NCBI RefSeq assembly: GCF_014898055.3
Contig: NW_023601322.1
Location: 74,304,740 to 74,368,739, forward strand
Reading direction: 5' to 3'
Length of the DNA stretch: 64,000 nt
Origin: Talpa occidentalis
Lineage: Eukaryota; Chordata; Mammalia; Eulipotyphla; Talpidae
Shown: positions 11,886 to 64,000 of the stretch, piece after piece
How the letters are laid out: the number at the start of each line of letters is the position of its first letter
Position numbering within the stretch: position 1 is the stretch's first letter
Program-made: the position numbers and the translations under genes
The notes under the pieces: model-generated
Databases searched by the model: none
What the model was told of the DNA's origin: nothing
Seen by the model: only the letters and a program-made list of their open reading frames with translations

Positions 11886-13590
11886 GGCATGTCATCGTAA
11901 CCGCCATACGCTGCCCACGCAGCCAAGTATGTACGGGTGTGTTAAATGGAGAAAGGGGGAGACGCAATGAAAAGGCAGAAAGGCACCTACCCCATGGCCA
12001 TGCCCATGCCCATGCCCACCCTGCCAGGGTTGCAGGGGAAGCCACATCCTCAGGGCAGGCTAGATGTGTTCCTTGTTGTAATGGCTGGATGAGAACATGT
12101 TGCTAGAAGATACCTGGTTTTATAATTTAATGGGAAAATTATATCCGTTGCTGTTAACACGACTTACAGGAAAATCTGAAAAACTAAGCTTGCTAAAGCT
12201 AGATGCCTAATTTTGCCAACTAATAGTCATCATTTCAGTGTCATAATTTTTCTTAAACAGTCTTGTGTTCTTGGGCTATAAGCCTCTTGGTTATTGTATT
12301 TTTTTTTTTAACTATGGAACTTGAACTGATTTCTGTACTGCAATTGGTCTGATGTTTTCATGGTTCTTTTATTAAGGTCATGCTAGTTTGGTAGAGGATT
12401 TTTTTCAATTTTTCAAAGCTAAATTAGGGTCACTGGACACTGTCATGAGGGTCTGGACTAGCTTTTCTCCACCAGCTTTCTTCCTGTGACGCAGAGAATA
12501 CAGGAAATGAGTGGAGTAACTCACTGTTGAGTTCTATTAAGGGTTTATTACTTAGCTGGTATTTCAGATGCGCAAAAATTAACCTATTACATACAATGGA
12601 TATTGTATTTGTTTCCTATTGTGGGTATAAAAATTACCACAAACTCAGCATATTAAAACCACACAATTTAGTGTCTTACAGCGATTAGAAATCCAAAATC
12701 AGATTAAGTGGGCTTAAAGTCAAGGTGTCAGCAAGGCTGGTTCTTTTCAGATGCTGCAGGGGCTCTATTGGCTCGCCTTTCCCAGCTTCCAGCGGTCACC
12801 TGTATCCCTGCCTTGTAGCTCTGTCATCAACGCTCATCATCCCAAACCCTGTACCAGAAATTTAAGGTTGCTGCTCACTCTTCTCCACTTCTTGTCTCTG
12901 CCTCGTTAGGATGCTTGTCATTACATTTAGGCTCACCAAAACAATCCCCATCTCAAGGCCCTTAGCTTTAACCACGTCTGCAAAGTCCCATTTGCTGTAT
13001 CAGGAAATACTCGCAAGCTTCACGGATTAAGACCTAGGTATCTTTGTAGGTCCTTATTCAGCTGACCACATCCTTTAGGCCTTAATTCTATTAGATCCCG
13101 ACGGAGAAGGGATGTCTGGAATCTACGCTCACCAGATCTGCAGATGACAGAAAACTGCCACATGACTGCAGACCCTGAAGGAGGGCACGCCACAAAGTCT
13201 AATTCAAAAGTGTGTGATGTCTGCGAAAGGCTTTGAGACATTTAGTTGGCAATTCCAGGAAAAAAATGTGATTGGGTTTTTATTAGAATGACTCTGGCGA
13301 GAAAATGCTGGGCCTGATCTTCCAAACATGACTGGATCCCACGGAGCCAGTCATGGCTTTGAACGTGAACCTTGCTTGCCTCCCACTCCGGAATGTAGGT
13401 GTAGCAAGCCGAGGATACAGTGAGGCGCGTACATACTTTGTCAGATCAGACCAAGTGAAGGGACGCCTTGCTGTTGAAGTTTCCAAAGGTGGGTGTGCGT
13501 TATGGGGAGGTGGGGAACTTCCTCTCAAGCTTGCATGACTGACTACCTGGGGCAGGGATCTGTGGAAGGATGACGGTGGGTATGGAATTA

Positions 13591-13912
13591 CAGTACTTTC
13601 CGCCGACCCTCCCCCCGCAGTGGTTTCACTTTCCATGGTATCAGGTGCCTGCAGTCAACCATGGTCCAAAAATATTACATATAATAAGGATTTGGGGGTG
13701 GGGAGTATATATACACCTTTTATTATGGTATACAGTTATAAATGGCCTCTTATTTTAATATCTTAATGTCAATTATATATTAAACTTTATCATAGGAATG
13801 TATGTATAACAGTAAATAGAGTACCAGACCCTACTTACACCAGCATGACTTCAGGCACTAATTGAGGGTACAGGAATGTATCCATTCCCCCCAGAGAGCA
13901 GGGGGACTACTG
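13591..13912. mobile_element. Internally deleted Tigger-type (pogo) DNA transposon
   Basis: Flanked by TA on both sides (13,589-13,590 and 13,913-13,914), the Tc1/mariner/pogo target duplication. Starts cagtactttcc and ends gggggactactg, a decayed inverted terminal repeat pair. Inside, tgcagtcaaccatggtccaa followed by aaatattaca resembles the conserved Tigger end region. At 322 bp it lacks transposase and is a non-autonomous relic. Confidence 0.7.
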
Positions 13913-13964
13913 TAGGTAATGACTTAAGGTCCCTTCCAAATTCTGAAGCCCCATTCAAACACTT

Positions 13965-14045
13965 CAAATTTTAGTTGGGGAAACTGAGGCCGAGAGAATG
14001 AGGTCACATAGCCAGATTTATAAAGTTAAGAACAGAGGTAACTAT
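13965..14045 (+). mobile_element. MIR-like fragment
   Basis: ggggaaactgaggccgagag followed by aggtcacatagccag is the MIR core pattern. Confidence 0.6.
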
Positions 14046-14365
14046 TACTATTCATTTCTGGTCATGGTTAGATATACTCACTGATTAACTCCATTTTCAA
14101 AAATCAGTCAAGGAAAAAAATTCAAAAGTCACACACACTTAGCACTTTTTTTTCCCTAATAGCCAAACCTTAAGTTGTCAAAGCAGTGAGAACCTACTTC
14201 TGAACAGTGTTTTGAGAAGTCAAAGGTGAGTGAGTAGCTTCATGTCTTGAAATCACCTGCGTGTGTGGTGAGGAAAGGCGAGCAGCCGAGTGCTACTGTG
14301 GGCCTGTCACAGGTAGAGGCTGGGGGTAAGCGCAGTTTAAATGATAAGTCTTTCAGAGATTTAAA

Positions 14366-14645
14366 TTTTTTTAAAAAAAGATTTATTTATTTATTTATAC
14401 AAGCACTGGGTACAGTCAGAAGCGCAAGAGGGTGAGAGAATTCACCAGAGCCAGAGCGGGGAGCAGAACAGGCAGAAGGACCGAAGTACACTGCTGAGGA
14501 AGGGCGGGTGCGGCAGGAGAGGTCTGTGCGCCATGTGGGACCCTCCTCCGGTGGCCGGGATGCAGCCGGGGATGGAACCGGCGCTGCAGAGGCTGCGGGC
14601 AGCATGGCAACCCAGCGCTCAACCGCTGCGCCACCAGGGAGGCCC
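14366..14645 (-). mobile_element. tRNA-derived SINE, probably in RAD50 3'UTR
   Basis: Target-site duplication cagagatttaaa at 14,354-14,365 and 14,646-14,657. It lies 128 bases beyond the RAD50 stop codon in the transcribed direction, so it is probably part of the 3' untranslated region. Confidence 0.85.
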
Positions 14646-14773
14646 CAGAGATTTAAAATCTTAAAACACAAAGCTCCTTTCAAAGATTGTATTTTTCCAT
14701 GTGACCAGCTGATACCAGAAATGAGCAGGCGTCTGAGGGCCAGGTACAAACATAATTAAATCTTGAACATTTT

Positions 14774-62680
<47,907 letters not shown>

Positions 62681-64000
62681 CTGAAAATAAAACACTCTAA
62701 ATAAATAAAATCCACTAAGTTTACCCTTAAATGAAGAGAAGTAAGATTACCAGGGTATGGCTTTCAGTAAAAATGCTCTCATTTAATAGTAACAACGCTG
62801 TAAAAGGGGAATAGAGACTCTGAAGAACAGAGACATTGACTTGCCCAAAGTCTAGGAACAAATTAAGAAAAGCAGGAATTAAATTCCACTTCTAACTCCA
62901 AAGCCATGACCTGTCCTCAACACCTCTCAATAGGCCATTCAGAGTCATTTTATGTAAAGTACCACATTTTAAGAATTTAATCCTTGTAAGAACTAGTAAG
63001 ACGGCTGTAAACTTCTGGTGAGCCACTAGTGCTCTCTGAGCCATTGAAGACTATACTTTAATCCAAAAATGACTCTGAACAAGTGAAATGTGATAATGAT
63101 TTTACTGGCCTGCTTGTAGGGACGGCTGGTTGCCTCATTTCCTAGGAATATGTGTAAACTAGCTCAGACTATTCTCTCTTTAGATGATACTGAGGATACT
63201 TTTCCAGGAATGGCATCTATGATTTTAAGGCTCACCGCCATCTTTTCTAAGACATTTAGACATTTTTAATTTAACACATTAACAGAGTACTCAGACACCA
63301 ACTGTATGCTTTCATAGCTCCATCAAAAAGCATCCCCAACTTTAATCTCATTTACTATTAATACCTTGTGGTTTATATATTGAGTAGTATATAATCAACA
63401 TAAAAATAGCAATTTTGTTTACTTTGTTCATTAATGTATAATCTTCCATGTAATAGATGTTCAATATATTAGCTGAATGAAAGATGTGAAAAAATTATTT
63501 TACCAATAATGGTCATACCTATCAATGACTGGATGCCTACTACGTTGCAGACATTGTAGCAGGTGCTGCTATACATTGTTTTATCTTTATGAAACTACTC
63601 ACTAAACATAAGACTTAATTTGTACGACTTAACTTGTACAAAAACCACATAATTAACAACGAGAGATAAAACTGGACAGCAGCGTGGTATATTGGCTAAG
63701 ACCACAGGTTCCAAGTGCTGGAATAATTGTATTTTTGTAAGCAAAGGAATAAAGCTCAACGTTAACCTCATACCATATTCAAAAATTAGCCTGAAATGGG
63801 GAATACACTTAGATGAAAATGCGTTAAGAACTGAAGCAAATTTCCCAGGGAGATACTCAAGAGAGATAAAAACATATCTCAAAACAAAGACCTGTATACA
63901 AAAGTTCGGAGCAGTCTTACGTGTTAAGAGCTAAAAGCTGGAAAACAACCTAATATCCATCAACCAAGGAACAGAGAACAAACTGCAATACATCATATAA
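62681..64000 (-). other. RAD50 intron 5, partial
   Basis: Runs off the right edge. Contains a MIR-like relic near 62,800-62,910 (acattgacttgcccaaagtc) and a MIR/L2-like one near 63,520-63,590. Exon 5 was looked for and not found before 64,000. Confidence 0.6.

Larger units (their letters stand above)
10741..13590. other. Mostly single-copy intergenic DNA downstream of RAD50
   Basis: No convincing gene. The stretch 10,940-11,360 is relatively GC-rich and holds a 19-base tandem repeat (11,293-11,341). Positions about 11,700-11,885 look like a MIR. About 12,600-12,990 resembles a common ancient interspersed repeat (attaccacaaactcagca). RAD50 3' untranslated sequence, transcribed downward from 14,773, may reach into the upper part; no poly(A) site could be assigned with confidence. 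Confidence 0.4.

Overview
This is a eukaryotic window from a placental mammal. Its protein-coding content is the 3' four-fifths of RAD50, lying on the minus strand from about 62,680 down to the stop codon at 14,774. Twenty exons are visible, corresponding to exons 6-25 of the 25-exon mammalian gene. All are bounded by GT-AG splice sites with consistent phases, and together they encode about 1060 residues (253-1312 in human numbering). The missing exons 1-5 lie beyond the right edge. The host looks like a laurasiatherian: the window is full of a tRNA-headed SINE with an AAATAAATCTT-type tail, built like bat VES or carnivore CAN SINEs. I cannot name that family, and a bat is only a guess.

Layout. 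Positions 1-10,740 are intergenic DNA downstream of RAD50, mostly nested L1 sequence in antisense orientation. It contains a young 5'-truncated L1 (1758-3593), a processed RPL15 retrocopy with an intact 212-codon reading frame, long 3'UTR, poly(A) tail and target-site duplication (5074-7524), and several SINEs. Positions 10,740-14,770 are mostly single copy, with an internally deleted Tigger-type DNA transposon flanked by TA. Exons 25-22 lie at 14,774-18,679. Their introns correspond to the part of mammalian RAD50 that holds the Th2 cytokine locus control region, and candidate GATA/STAT motifs are seen there. Introns 21, 19 and 13 (8.5-9.8 kb each) are packed with SINEs, old L1, MIR and L2. 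No IL13 exon was recognised below RAD50.

The most unusual structure is in intron 19. A roughly 2.0-kb minus-strand retroposed insert (36,073-38,116) has a 10-bp target-site duplication, a poly(A) tail and an AATAAA signal. From 5' to 3' it carries a GC-rich leader, a spliced KRAB-A+B reading frame, an antisense L1 ORF2 piece, a 58-codon open stretch and a divergent SINE that supplies the poly(A) signal. It looks like a retrocopied chimeric KRAB transcript or a composite retrotransposon. A later SINE inserted at exactly the same target site. Other notable items are a U6 snRNA/L1 chimera (33,381-33,560), an L1 with a possible 3' transduction (47,252-48,395), a SINE subfamily with a distinctive 3' extension, and SINE-into-SINE insertions.

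All calls come from reading the sequence and from remembered family features; no database search was run.
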